A stretch of DNA of 6,097 nucleotides from Pseudomonadota bacterium. Its GTDB lineage: Bacteria; Desulfobacterota; Desulfovibrionia; Desulfovibrionales; Desulfovibrionaceae. The number at the start of each line of letters is the position of its first letter. Position 1 is the first letter of the stretch. The notes below the pieces were generated by a model. That model saw nothing but the letters and a program-made list of their open reading frames with translations, was not told the DNA's origin and made no database searches. Below, in pieces: positions 1 to 6,097 of the stretch. The stretch spans positions 1 to 6,097 of the forward strand of contig JAEXTU010000294.1 in assembly GCA_023453335.1 (NCBI GenBank), read 5' to 3'. Made by a program: the position numbers and the translations under genes.

Positions 1-1177
1 CCTTGATGTAGTGCGCGAAGCGGGAGGCGTTCAGGATGTACGGCAGCACCGCGGACAGGCGCGCGTTGGCGTTGGCTTGGTTGGTGTTGTACACCTTGGG
101 CTTGTTGGCAGTCTGGCCGCCGAAGAACGCCGCGTAGTCGGAGTTCTTGCAGTAGATCAGGGCGATGAAGCCCAGGTCCGAGAGCTCCTTCTCGCGACGG
201 TCGGTGATGGCCACTTCGGTGGGGCACTTCACCGCGATGTCGCCCTCGTCGGTGAGGAAGGTGTGCACGGGCAGGCCTTCCACCAGGCCGCCGCCCTCCA
301 CGCCGCGGATGGCCGCGGTCCAGGAGTACAGGGCGAAGGCCGTGGTGATGCGCAGGCCCAGAGCCCAGGCCGCGTTGCCCCACAGGTACTTCTCGTGCAC
401 CTTGCCGTCCACGTTCTCCACGTAGTTGAACTCCTCCACCGGCACGGTGCTCGGGCCGTAGGGGAGACGCAGCAGGATGTGGGGCATGGTGAGCGCGACG
501 TAGCGGGAATCCTCGCTGTCCCGGAAGCTGCGCCACTTGATCAGCTCCGCGGACTCGAAGATCTTGGCCAGGTCGCGCGGCTTGGGCAGGTCGGTGAAGC
601 TGGCCAGGTCGAACATCTTGGGGTCCACGCCGCCGATGAAGGGGGCATGGGCCGCCGCGGCCACGCCGGACAGCTTCTCCAGGAGCGCGATGTCCTGGGG
701 ATGCCGGCCGAACTCGTAGTCGCCGACCAGGCAGCTGTACGGGTTGCCGCCGAAGGTGCCGTACTCTTCCTCGTAGATCTGCTTGAAGAGCACGCTCTGG
801 TCGAACTCCACGGCCTTTTCCAGGTCGTTCAGGAGCTCCTTCTTGGTCACGTTCAGCACCCGCAGCTTGAGGCGGGTGGAGGTTTCGGTGTTCATCACCA
901 GGTAGTGCATGCCGCGCCAGGTGCCTTCCAGCTTCTGGAAGTCCGGGGCGTGCATGATCTCGTCCAGCTGCTTGGAGAGGATCTCGTCGATCTCCGCGAT
1001 GCGGGAGTTGATCATGGCCGCGGTGTCGGCGCTGACCGTCATGGTCTGGTCCAGCACCTGCTTGGCCAGCTCGCCTACCAGGTCCTTGGCGTAGTCCACT
1101 TGGGACTCGTCCCGGACCATCTTGCCATCCCAGATTATTTTTTCGAGCAGGGTCTTTTCCCCGGTTTCTTCAGCCAT
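1..1177 (-). CDS. tssC: T6SS contractile sheath large subunit TssC (3' end cut by window edge)
   Basis: The first 392 codons of TssC (VipB/EvpB family). It pairs with TssB to form the cytoplasmic contractile sheath around the Hcp tube; contraction pushes the needle out of the cell and ClpV/TssH later disassembles the sheath. Family signatures seen: HAPDFQKLEGTWRGMHYLV at about residues 76-94, EEEYGTFGGNPY at 136-147, PRDLAKIFE at 200-208, ENVDG...KYLWGNAA at 254-270, RGVEGGGLVEGLP at 291-303, EVAITDRREKELSDLGFIAL at 321-340, FFGGQ...KPKVYNT at 351-365 and SRFAHYIK at 385-392. The family is usually about 490-500 residues, so roughly 100 C-terminal residues lie left of position 1. The ATG at 1177 is chosen because AAGGAG sits 7 nt upstream and the protein then starts just before the conserved N-terminal helix. 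That helix (about 9-22) is where ClpV binds in studied homologues. No frameshift is seen. The gene lies 42 bp after tssB, so the two are very probably cotranscribed. Confidence 0.97.
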   Translation of the reverse strand, partial: MAEETGEKTLLEKIIWDGKMVRDESQVDYAKDLVGELAKQVLDQTMTVSADTAAMINSRIAEIDEILSKQLDEIMHAPDFQKLEGTWRGMHYLVMNTETSTRLKLRVLNVTKKELLNDLEKAVEFDQSVLFKQIYEEEYGTFGGNPYSCLVGDYEFGRHPQDIALLEKLSGVAAAAHAPFIGGVDPKMFDLASFTDLPKPRDLAKIFESAELIKWRSFRDSEDSRYVALTMPHILLRLPYGPSTVPVEEFNYVENVDGKVHEKYLWGNAAWALGLRITTAFALYSWTAAIRGVEGGGLVEGLPVHTFLTDEGDIAVKCPTEVAITDRREKELSDLGFIALIYCKNSDYAAFFGGQTANKPKVYNTNQANANARLSAVLPYILNASRFAHYIK

Positions 1178-1184
1178 GGTATCG

Positions 1185-1190
1185 CTCCTT
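1185..1190 (-). promoter_or_regulatory. Shine-Dalgarno site of tssC
   Basis: AAGGAG on the minus strand, 7 nt before the ATG at 1177. It lies inside the 42-bp tssB-tssC gap and supports the chosen tssC start. No promoter-like or terminator-like element is visible in this short gap. Confidence 0.8.
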
Positions 1191-1219
1191 CGTGATTGAC
1201 GTTGAGCCGTCGGCCGGGA

Positions 1220-1744
1220 CTAGCCCTCGGCCGGGGCCTCGCCGCCCTCCGCCGCTTCTTCGGCGGGCTTGAGCGTGGCCAGGTCGTCGGTCTTGGCCAG
1301 GACGTCCTGGATCATCTTGTCCAGGTCGTCGTTGCCATCCAGCTTGGTCAGCAGGTCGGACAGCCGCTTGCGGGCCTCGAAGAGCTTGCGCAGGGCGGGA
1401 ACCTGTTTGACCACGTTGACCGGCTCGAAGTCCTCGATGTGGCTGAAGGTGAGGGCCACGTTGATCTTCTTGTCCTCGTCCGTCAGCTTGTTCTGGACCT
1501 GGAAGGCCAGGCGAGGCTTGGCCGACGCCAGAATCTCGTTGAAGTTGTCCCGGTCGATGAAGACGAACTTGCGCTCCTTCATCGGCGGCAGCGGCTCCTC
1601 GGGCTTGCCCGAGAGGTCGGCCATCAGGCCCATGACAAAGGGCAGCTCCTTCATGACGATGGCGTTGCCGATCTCCACGTCATAAGTGATCTGCACCCTG
1701 GGCGGGCGAACCCGGTCCAGTTTGTGTTGGATACTTTCAGGCAT
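1220..1744 (-). CDS. tssB: T6SS contractile sheath small subunit TssB
   Basis: A complete 174-residue TssB (VipA/ImpB family), the small sheath protein that interlocks with TssC to build the contractile tail sheath in the cytoplasm. Signatures seen: the N-terminal block RVRPPRVQITYDVE (11-24), LPFVMGLMADLSG (34-46), KFVFIDRDNFNEIL (59-72), PRLAFQVQN (77-85) and a C-terminal helical part including FEPVNVVKQVPALRKLFEARKRLSDLL (106-132). The last 14 or so residues are a low-complexity Ala/Glu/Gly tail (AEEAAEGGEAPAEG). The length fits the family's usual 160-175. The ATG at 1744 is fixed by a very strong Shine-Dalgarno site 6 nt upstream and by the conserved N-terminus that follows at once. tssC comes 42 bp downstream, the standard sheath gene pair. 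The 165-bp gap upstream may hold the pair's own promoter. Confidence 0.98.
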   Translation of the reverse strand: MPESIQHKLDRVRPPRVQITYDVEIGNAIVMKELPFVMGLMADLSGKPEEPLPPMKERKFVFIDRDNFNEILASAKPRLAFQVQNKLTDEDKKINVALTFSHIEDFEPVNVVKQVPALRKLFEARKRLSDLLTKLDGNDDLDKMIQDVLAKTDDLATLKPAEEAAEGGEAPAEG

Positions 1745-1750
1745 GGATTT

Positions 1751-1760
1751 CCTCCTCCTT
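1751..1760 (-). promoter_or_regulatory. Very strong Shine-Dalgarno site of tssB
   Basis: AAGGAGGAGG on the minus strand, preceded by two more A residues, ends 6 nt before the tssB ATG. It contains two overlapping in-register anti-SD matches (AGGAGG twice, offset by 3 nt) and is clearly stronger than the sites of tssC and tssA. This fits a protein needed in hundreds of copies per sheath. Confidence 0.85.
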
Positions 1761-1794
1761 TTCCACAGTGGCCGGTTGCGGGTATCCTGGTTTC

Positions 1795-1816
1795 ACCCCC
1801 CGGGGCGCCAGGGGGT
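1795..1816 (-). other. Small G/C-rich inverted repeat in the tssB leader
   Basis: ACCCCC at 1795-1800 is complementary to GGGGGT at 1811-1816, with a 10-nt loop containing the palindrome GGCGCC (1804-1809). No U-tract follows, so it does not look like an intrinsic terminator. It would lie in the tssB leader if the promoter proposed upstream is used. It may be no more than chance pairing in GC-rich DNA. Confidence 0.2.
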
Positions 1817-1839
1817 ATGACCTTTCCCATTACCCTATA

Positions 1840-1868
1840 AAATTACCGCGTTCCATACGCCATGACAA
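1840..1868 (-). promoter_or_regulatory. Candidate sigma70-type promoter for tssBC
   Basis: On the minus strand, TTGTCA (1868-1863, five of six matches to the -35 consensus) is followed by a 17-bp spacer and then TAATTT (1845-1840, three of six matches to the -10 consensus). An overlapping TATA-containing stretch extends to about 1834. This is the only A/T-rich island in the gap between tssA and tssB, in otherwise very GC-rich DNA, and it points toward tssB with a predicted leader of roughly 85-90 nt. The -35 match and spacing are good and the -10 is weak, so it is a plausible secondary promoter and not a proven one. Confidence 0.35.
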
Positions 1869-1881
1869 CATATATCTTCGT

Positions 1882-1908
1882 GACGGCGGCGAGTTTCGCC
1901 CCGCCGTC
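1882..1908 (-). other. Stable hairpin just after the tssA stop codon
   Basis: GACGGC (1882-1887) pairs with GCCGTC (1903-1908), and inside it GGCGA (1888-1892) pairs with TCGCC (1896-1900) around a 3-nt loop. This gives 11 G/C-rich base pairs interrupted by a two-base bulge (1901-1902). It starts 1 nt after the tssA stop. In the minus-strand direction the next bases are ACGAAGATATATG, with no U-run, so it is not a classic intrinsic terminator. It could be a partial terminator, an mRNA processing or stability element between tssA and tssBC, or an attenuator. Confidence 0.45.
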
Positions 1909-1909
1909 T

Positions 1910-3073
1910 TCATTCCTCGTCGCGCAGGCGCAGCCCGAGCAGGCTGTGGATGGCGTGCAGGTCGCTCTGATCATTGACGATCTCCGCCAGCAGTTCGGAC
2001 AGGCTCATGTTGCCCCAGGAAACCGCTCGTTTGACCAGGTAGGGCACCGGGCTGTGCGGCTCCGTGGTCATGAGGTAATCCGCGGCGTCGGACAGCAGCC
2101 GGAAGGCCTCGGACCGGCTGCGGATGCGTCCCACTCGGCGCTCGGGCGCCCCATCCTGCTCGTCCACGGGCTCCTCCTCTCCATAGGCGCGGGGCGAGCC
2201 GGACTCGGCCTCCTCCTCCCCGTTGCCCTTCTCGTGATGGAATTTATCCGCCAGGCGGTGGACTTCCTTCAAGGTCTCCCGAAATTTCACCAGGCTCGGC
2301 GAGTTGCGGCCGCAGTGCTTGTCCAGGAAGGCCTCCAGGGCCTCGGTGAGCCGGATGCACTCGGCCAGGTCCCCGGCCAGGCGGGCGAAATGCGAAGCGG
2401 TGGTGAACATGACGCTGCCCAGGAACTTGGACCGGGTGGCCTTGCCCTCCTTCTCGGCCTCCGCGTAGGCGCTCTTGTCCCGCACCGCCAGGTGCTCCAG
2501 GGCGTTGGCCGACTCCCAGTCCTCGAAGGCGTAGGGCCGGGCGTCGCCCTCCCGGGGCGCGGTCAGGGGAATGAGCTTGAGGTTCACCGCCAGCTTGGCG
2601 TTCATCCAGTGCAGGGGGGAGAGGCGCATCTCCAGGTCCTCGCCCTCGGGGCGGGGGTGGAGGGTCTCCCAATAGCGCTCGCACAGCCCGGTGATGAGGG
2701 TGAGCCCCTCCCGGAGCCCGGCAAAGCCGTGCATGTTGAGCACGGCCTCGGTGAGCCAGGCGGCCAGCTGCAAGTCCTTGCTTTTCTTGGCCAGGGCCTC
2801 TTCGCAGACCTTGACCACCAGGTTCCAGTCCGCCTTCTTGAGTTCAGCCTCCCAGACCCCCTGGGGCAGGGTCGGGTCGTCCATGCGCCGCGCCTCCTTC
2901 ACCGTGTCGTAGGTGTCGGCGTAGCGCAGGGATTCGCCCGTGGGCTCGCTGCCCGGCAGGGGGGCGAGCAGGGTCTCCAGGTCCAGGATGGGCGGACCCG
3001 ACGGGGTCCGGGCCTCCGGGGCGGCGGGCTCGGGGGCCGCGCCGGGTTCGGGCTGGGTCTCTTCCATGCTCAC
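1910..3073 (-). CDS. tssA: T6SS assembly protein TssA, short C-terminal form
   Basis: A complete 387-residue TssA with the ImpA N-terminal domain. TssA proteins bind the membrane complex and baseplate and help start and coordinate tube and sheath assembly in the cytoplasm. Visible parts: a Pro/Ala/Glu-rich lead (about 1-25); the ImpA_N domain (about 28-160, including PLPGSEPTGESLRY at 37-51); a helical middle region; an acidic Glu/Gly-rich linker (about 278-316); and a C-terminal block with SEAFRLLSDAADYL and TEPHSPVPYLVKRA (about 321-350), then MSLSELLAEIV. The EP.SP.P.L..RA signature and total length match the short TssA class (Pseudomonas TssA1-like), not the long class that ends in a VasJ-type extension. 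The GTG at 3073 is preferred because GAGGAG lies 9 nt upstream; an in-frame ATG at 3067 would leave 15 nt. It begins 17 bp after tssM, so the two are probably cotranscribed and translationally linked. Confidence 0.95.
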   Translation of the reverse strand: MSMEETQPEPGAAPEPAAPEARTPSGPPILDLETLLAPLPGSEPTGESLRYADTYDTVKEARRMDDPTLPQGVWEAELKKADWNLVVKVCEEALAKKSKDLQLAAWLTEAVLNMHGFAGLREGLTLITGLCERYWETLHPRPEGEDLEMRLSPLHWMNAKLAVNLKLIPLTAPREGDARPYAFEDWESANALEHLAVRDKSAYAEAEKEGKATRSKFLGSVMFTTASHFARLAGDLAECIRLTEALEAFLDKHCGRNSPSLVKFRETLKEVHRLADKFHHEKGNGEEEAESGSPRAYGEEEPVDEQDGAPERRVGRIRSRSEAFRLLSDAADYLMTTEPHSPVPYLVKRAVSWGNMSLSELLAEIVNDQSDLHAIHSLLGLRLRDEE

Positions 3074-3082
3074 GTGGCGTCA

Positions 3083-3088
3083 CTCCTC
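3083..3088 (-). promoter_or_regulatory. Shine-Dalgarno site of tssA, deciding a GTG start
   Basis: GAGGAG on the minus strand lies between the tssM stop (3093-3091) and the tssA GTG (3073-3071). The spacing is 9 nt to the GTG and 15 nt to the in-frame ATG at 3067, which favours the GTG. Its position right after the tssM stop suggests ribosomes finishing tssM could feed tssA. Confidence 0.65.
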
Positions 3089-3090
3089 GC

Positions 3091-6000
3091 TTACGGAATC
3101 CGTAGCGGAATCTTGGCCTTCTTGCCCGCGGGGGCGGCGATGCCGTTCTTGGCCGCCTCCCGGCCCACGGCCGGGGCCGAGATGGGGAAGTCCGGAACCA
3201 GGAGCGGTTCGGGCACCCGGGGCTTGTCCTTGGCCTGGTCCGGGGGCGGCGGCGGGGTGGTGACCTCCACCCGCACGAAGACCTTGGCGGTGTCCGCGCC
3301 GGTGTAGAGCACCTGGTCCGTGCCCGGCTGCTGCTTGGCGGTCTTCTCGTCCACGGTCTGCACTTCGAACTTCAGGGTGTTGGGCCGCACCCGGCGGAAG
3401 CGCAGAAAGTCGCCGGGTTGGGTGGCGTGGGACCGCAACAGCTCCAGGAGCGCCCAGGGGCCGCGGTAGTCGAAGGTGGCGCTGCGGTCCTCCACCAGGA
3501 CCTTCTTCTGGGCCATGGCCGCGAAGGGCCGGATGGTGGAGTCCTTGGCCCAGCGCAGGATGAACTTCACCGGGTCGCCGAAGCGCCAGAAGCCCTGGGA
3601 GCGCTCGCCCTGGTAGCGGAAGCGCTGGCTGCCCACGTCCATCTCCCAGTCGATGATGCGGTTGCCGCCCGATTCGCTCTCCTGGTTGGTGCGGAACTCC
3701 ACCACCATGCCGAACTCGGGCAGGTCCATGTCCGCCTGGGCCAGGTAGGCCTTGAAGAAGTCGCCCACCTTGTCCATGCCGGCCAGGAAGTCCAGGGCCG
3801 GGGCCAGGGCCGGGAAGCGGTCCTTGGCCGGGGCCAGGGCCGCGGCCGCGGCCTTGAGGTAGGCCAGGTACACCCGGAAGAACTCGCGCACGTCCTCGGG
3901 ATCGGATTGCAGTTCGCCCGGCCCGGGCAGGGCGATGCTGAAGGGGAAGCGGCCGGCTAGGTAGCGGTTGAAGAAATCGGCCAGGTCCGCGTACTGCCGG
4001 TCGAAATTGGCGATGGTCAGGTCCTCGCAGCGCTTGCGCACTTCCGTGAGCAACGTGATGCGCCGCTTGGAGAAGAGGTCCTCGGCATCGCCCTTGACCA
4101 GGGAATCCGGGATCTTCTCCATGAAGTTCTTGAGGGTGACCGCGTTCAGGTCGGTGAGGATGACCTTCTCCAGGGCGGCCAGGGAGTTTTCCGGCACCTT
4201 GTTGTCGTAGCGGTCCAGCTCGCGCAGGATGCGCTCCCAGCGCAGGATGAGCCGCTCGTCGGCGTTGATCTGGCCGGGCGGCCGGTGCAGGAAATAGGAC
4301 ACCAGCGGCTCGGCGAACTCGTAGGCCAGGCGGCGGATGCGGCTCTTCTGGGCGTCCAGGTAGCGGACCAGCCCGCCCTTGTCGCCCACGCCGAAGGCCG
4401 CGTAGGCAAAGGGAGTGGCGCCGTCCCACCAGGAGGCCCCGTTCTCCCGGGGCAAGAACAGGCTGTCGCGCTCCAGGAGCGCGTCGGTCTGGAGCAGCAA
4501 CGCGTAGGCCTGGCGGTCGCAGGTGGCGGCGATCTCGGCATAGGCCTTGGGCAACTCGTACTGGTCCAGGAACTCCACCAACTGGAGCAGGAAGGGCAGG
4601 GCCTCCTTGAACGAGCGCACCTCCATGCGGGCGTCGTCCTCCCAGGACCCGGGCGACAGGCCGCGGGACGGGGGTTCGAAGCGCTGCGCCTTGGCCACCA
4701 AGTCCAGGAGGTTCTTTTCCAGGCGCTGCGCGCCCATGGCCCGCACGGTCTCCTGCAGATCGGCCGGGAAGGTGGGCAGTTCGTCGGACACGAAGCGGCG
4801 GTAAGGCTCGGTGAAGCGCACCGCCTCGGACAGGAGCCCGGTGTTCCACATGAGGCGCAGGCCCTCGGGGGACTCCAGCTTGGCGGGCGCGCCCTCGGGC
4901 TCGGCCATGAATCGCTTGCCCGCGAACTCCTCCAGGGAGGCGCGCAGCTTCACCACCTCGGGCCGCAGGCGCAGGACCACGGTGTTCTCGTCGGTCGCGA
5001 GCAGGGGCCCGGTCACGTCGCTGCGCAGGCCGGCCAGGCGGCGCTTGAGCGCGGCGTAGCGGACCTCGCCCTGCTCGGCGTTCTCCCGCACCGCCTGGGC
5101 CCCGATCATGGGGGTGTCCCGGGCCTCGTCCACCACCCGCTGGTATTCCGCGCCCAGGTTGAGGACCTTGGAGTTCATCCAGGCGAACTCGGGCCGGGAC
5201 AGGGCCTCGTCCACTGCGCGCAGGCGGGCCAGGACCTCGACCACCAGGTTGGGATTGCGCTTGAGCTCGCCGTGCAGCTTCTCCAGGTCGGCCATCTTGT
5301 CGCGCAACTCGGCCAGGCGCAGGGGCACCGGGCTGGCCTCCATGACCCGGCGGTACATGAGGTCGGTGAGCTTGCGGTACTTGGCCAGGGACTTGATGCG
5401 GAAGATCTTGAACCGGAAGGTCCGGTAGCGCGCGCCCTTGAGCGCGTCGTGGTAGTTCTGGGCGTCGCGGAAGAAGTCCTCGGGCAAGTCGATGCCGAAG
5501 AGGTAGGACACCAGCTCGGCCTGGGCCTTCTCATCGGTGGAGTCCTTCAGGTTGTTGTACACGTCCAGGTGCCGCTCCAGGCTGCGTAGGTCCTCGACGA
5601 AGCCCTTGAGGTCCTTGAACTCCTGGGTTTCCTCGGGCGTGGCGTAGGCCTTGCCCGCGGGCGGCAGGTCGGCGGGGATGGAGGCGGTCTCCATCACGTC
5701 CCTGGTCTTCTGCACCAGGCCCAGGAACATGGCCTTCATGATGATCTGGTCGTAGGCCACGGCCATGGCCTTGGAGATGTCGCGGTGCAGCCGGCTCATC
5801 CAGGAGCCGGGGATGAAGAGCGAGGTCATGCGGTTCTGGCGCACGTTGGCCATGCCCTCGAAGAGCCGGCGGGCGCGCACCCCGAAGTCCGCGAGCCGGG
5901 ACTGCTCGGTGGTGAGCAGCTTGAGCACCGAGAATCCCTGTTCGAAGTCGATGTCGTCGGCCCCGCCGGACACGTCCTCGGCGATGTTCTGCAACAGCGG

Positions 6001-6097
6001 CTTGAGCGCAGCCTTGTCCTCGCGCAGGGAGGCGTAGCCGCTCCACATGCCCAGGCCCCAGATCACCGCCAGGGCCAGGGTGGCCGCCTGTAGGGCC
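3091..6097 (-). CDS. tssM: T6SS membrane-complex protein TssM (IcmF family), N-terminal part outside window
   Basis: The C-terminal ~1000 residues of TssM/IcmF/VasK. TssM spans the inner membrane and, with TssL and the outer-membrane lipoprotein TssJ, forms the envelope channel on which the T6SS tail docks. The frame is open to the window edge: ALQAATLALAVIWGLGMW, read from 6096 downward, is the last transmembrane helix, so what follows is the periplasmic part. Numbering from codon 6066-6064: the IcmF-related domain includes SLFIPGSWMSRLHRDISKAM (82-101) and the helix after it; a long helical region follows; the IcmF C-terminal beta-rich domain includes IIDWEMDVGSQRFRY and FWRFGDPVKFILRW (about 800-840), then GPWALLELLRS (near 870). 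The tail has a PPPPP run (near 940) and ends LLVPDFPISAP plus a basic Lys/Arg-rich end. Full-length TssM is usually 1100-1300 residues, so some hundreds of residues, including two membrane helices and the Walker-type GTPase domain, lie beyond 6097. The GTG at 6066 falls inside the membrane helix and is not the true start. No frameshift is seen. Confidence 0.96.
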   Translation of the reverse strand, partial: ALQAATLALAVIWGLGMWSGYASLREDKAALKPLLQNIAEDVSGGADDIDFEQGFSVLKLLTTEQSRLADFGVRARRLFEGMANVRQNRMTSLFIPGSWMSRLHRDISKAMAVAYDQIIMKAMFLGLVQKTRDVMETASIPADLPPAGKAYATPEETQEFKDLKGFVEDLRSLERHLDVYNNLKDSTDEKAQAELVSYLFGIDLPEDFFRDAQNYHDALKGARYRTFRFKIFRIKSLAKYRKLTDLMYRRVMEASPVPLRLAELRDKMADLEKLHGELKRNPNLVVEVLARLRAVDEALSRPEFAWMNSKVLNLGAEYQRVVDEARDTPMIGAQAVRENAEQGEVRYAALKRRLAGLRSDVTGPLLATDENTVVLRLRPEVVKLRASLEEFAGKRFMAEPEGAPAKLESPEGLRLMWNTGLLSEAVRFTEPYRRFVSDELPTFPADLQETVRAMGAQRLEKNLLDLVAKAQRFEPPSRGLSPGSWEDDARMEVRSFKEALPFLLQLVEFLDQYELPKAYAEIAATCDRQAYALLLQTDALLERDSLFLPRENGASWWDGATPFAYAAFGVGDKGGLVRYLDAQKSRIRRLAYEFAEPLVSYFLHRPPGQINADERLILRWERILRELDRYDNKVPENSLAALEKVILTDLNAVTLKNFMEKIPDSLVKGDAEDLFSKRRITLLTEVRKRCEDLTIANFDRQYADLADFFNRYLAGRFPFSIALPGPGELQSDPEDVREFFRVYLAYLKAAAAALAPAKDRFPALAPALDFLAGMDKVGDFFKAYLAQADMDLPEFGMVVEFRTNQESESGGNRIIDWEMDVGSQRFRYQGERSQGFWRFGDPVKFILRWAKDSTIRPFAAMAQKKVLVEDRSATFDYRGPWALLELLRSHATQPGDFLRFRRVRPNTLKFEVQTVDEKTAKQQPGTDQVLYTGADTAKVFVRVEVTTPPPPPDQAKDKPRVPEPLLVPDFPISAPAVGREAAKNGIAAPAGKKAKIPLRIP
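3796..3842 (-). repeat. Short in-frame direct repeat inside tssM
   Basis: A 17-nt sequence (3796-3812) recurs exactly at 3826-3842, a 30-bp period or ten codons. It encodes two ALAPA units in the segment ALAPAKDRFPALAPALDF of the TssM periplasmic helical region. It keeps the frame and probably reflects a small tandem duplication or Ala/Pro-rich codon bias. Confidence 0.6.

Noticed and set aside
11..1195. A 394-codon open frame on the plus strand opposite tssC
   Set aside because: Antisense shadow of tssC, which matches its family continuously over 392 residues. The plus-strand product is compositionally biased and unrecognisable.
1882..1908. Intrinsic transcription terminator after tssA
   Set aside because: The stem is strong but no U-run follows on the minus strand, so it is reported only as a hairpin.
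1862..3307. A 481-codon open frame on the plus strand opposite tssA and the end of tssM
   Set aside because: Its product is low-complexity (Gly, Leu, Val, Gln, His-rich) with no recognisable domain, and it lies wholly antisense to strongly recognised T6SS genes. GC-rich genes routinely leave such frames open on the other strand.
3080..4849. A 589-codon minus-strand open frame in a different register inside tssM
   Set aside because: The product is almost entirely Gly, Pro, Arg, Ala and His, typical of an off-frame reading of GC-rich DNA. The true tssM frame runs through the same region without interruption.
4285..5589. A 434-codon open frame on the plus strand opposite tssM
   Set aside because: Antisense shadow of tssM: biased composition, no domain signature, and the opposite strand encodes a coherent IcmF-family protein throughout.
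6064..6066. GTG as the start codon of a 991-residue protein
   Set aside because: The frame stays open upstream to the window edge, and the codons there encode the rest of a transmembrane helix, so the real tssM start lies outside the window.
1..6097. CRISPR array, tRNA or rRNA gene, insertion sequence, effector-immunity pair or an unknown system
   Set aside because: None is visible. The window is almost fully occupied by four known T6SS core genes, and the only non-coding stretch longer than 50 bp is the 165-bp tssA-tssB gap.

Overview
This window is the core of a type VI secretion system (T6SS) locus from a GC-rich Gram-negative bacterium. All four recognisable genes lie on the minus strand and, in transcription order (right to left), are tssM, tssA, tssB and tssC. 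Codon third positions are strongly G/C. A T6SS with the IcmF/TssM membrane component points to a proteobacterium or a near relative. The sequence alone does not fix the genus; a high-GC deltaproteobacterium such as a Desulfovibrio relative is only a guess.

Layout. Positions 6097-3091 hold the 3' part of tssM. It begins inside the last transmembrane helix, and its first two membrane helices and cytoplasmic GTPase-like domain lie beyond the window. After a 17-bp gap comes tssA (3073-1910, GTG start). A 165-bp gap follows, which holds a hairpin just after the tssA stop, a candidate sigma70-type promoter and a very strong Shine-Dalgarno sequence. Then come tssB (1744-1220), a 42-bp gap with a good Shine-Dalgarno sequence, and tssC (1177 to the left edge, last ~100 residues outside).

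How the genes work together (known biology of the families). TssM is the inner-membrane and periplasmic scaffold of the TssJLM envelope complex. TssA docks to the membrane complex and baseplate and primes tail assembly. TssB and TssC co-polymerise into the contractile sheath that drives the Hcp/VgrG needle outward. The TssB and TssC here look like the Pseudomonas H1-T6SS type, and TssA has the short C-terminal form.

The gene content is ordinary T6SS core machinery. I found no effector, immunity gene, mobile element, CRISPR array or RNA gene, and no sign of an undescribed system. The parts most worth a second look are the tssA-tssB intergenic region and the translation signals that may raise sheath output relative to TssA and TssM. 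Long plus-strand open frames across the window are shadows of the GC-rich minus-strand genes.
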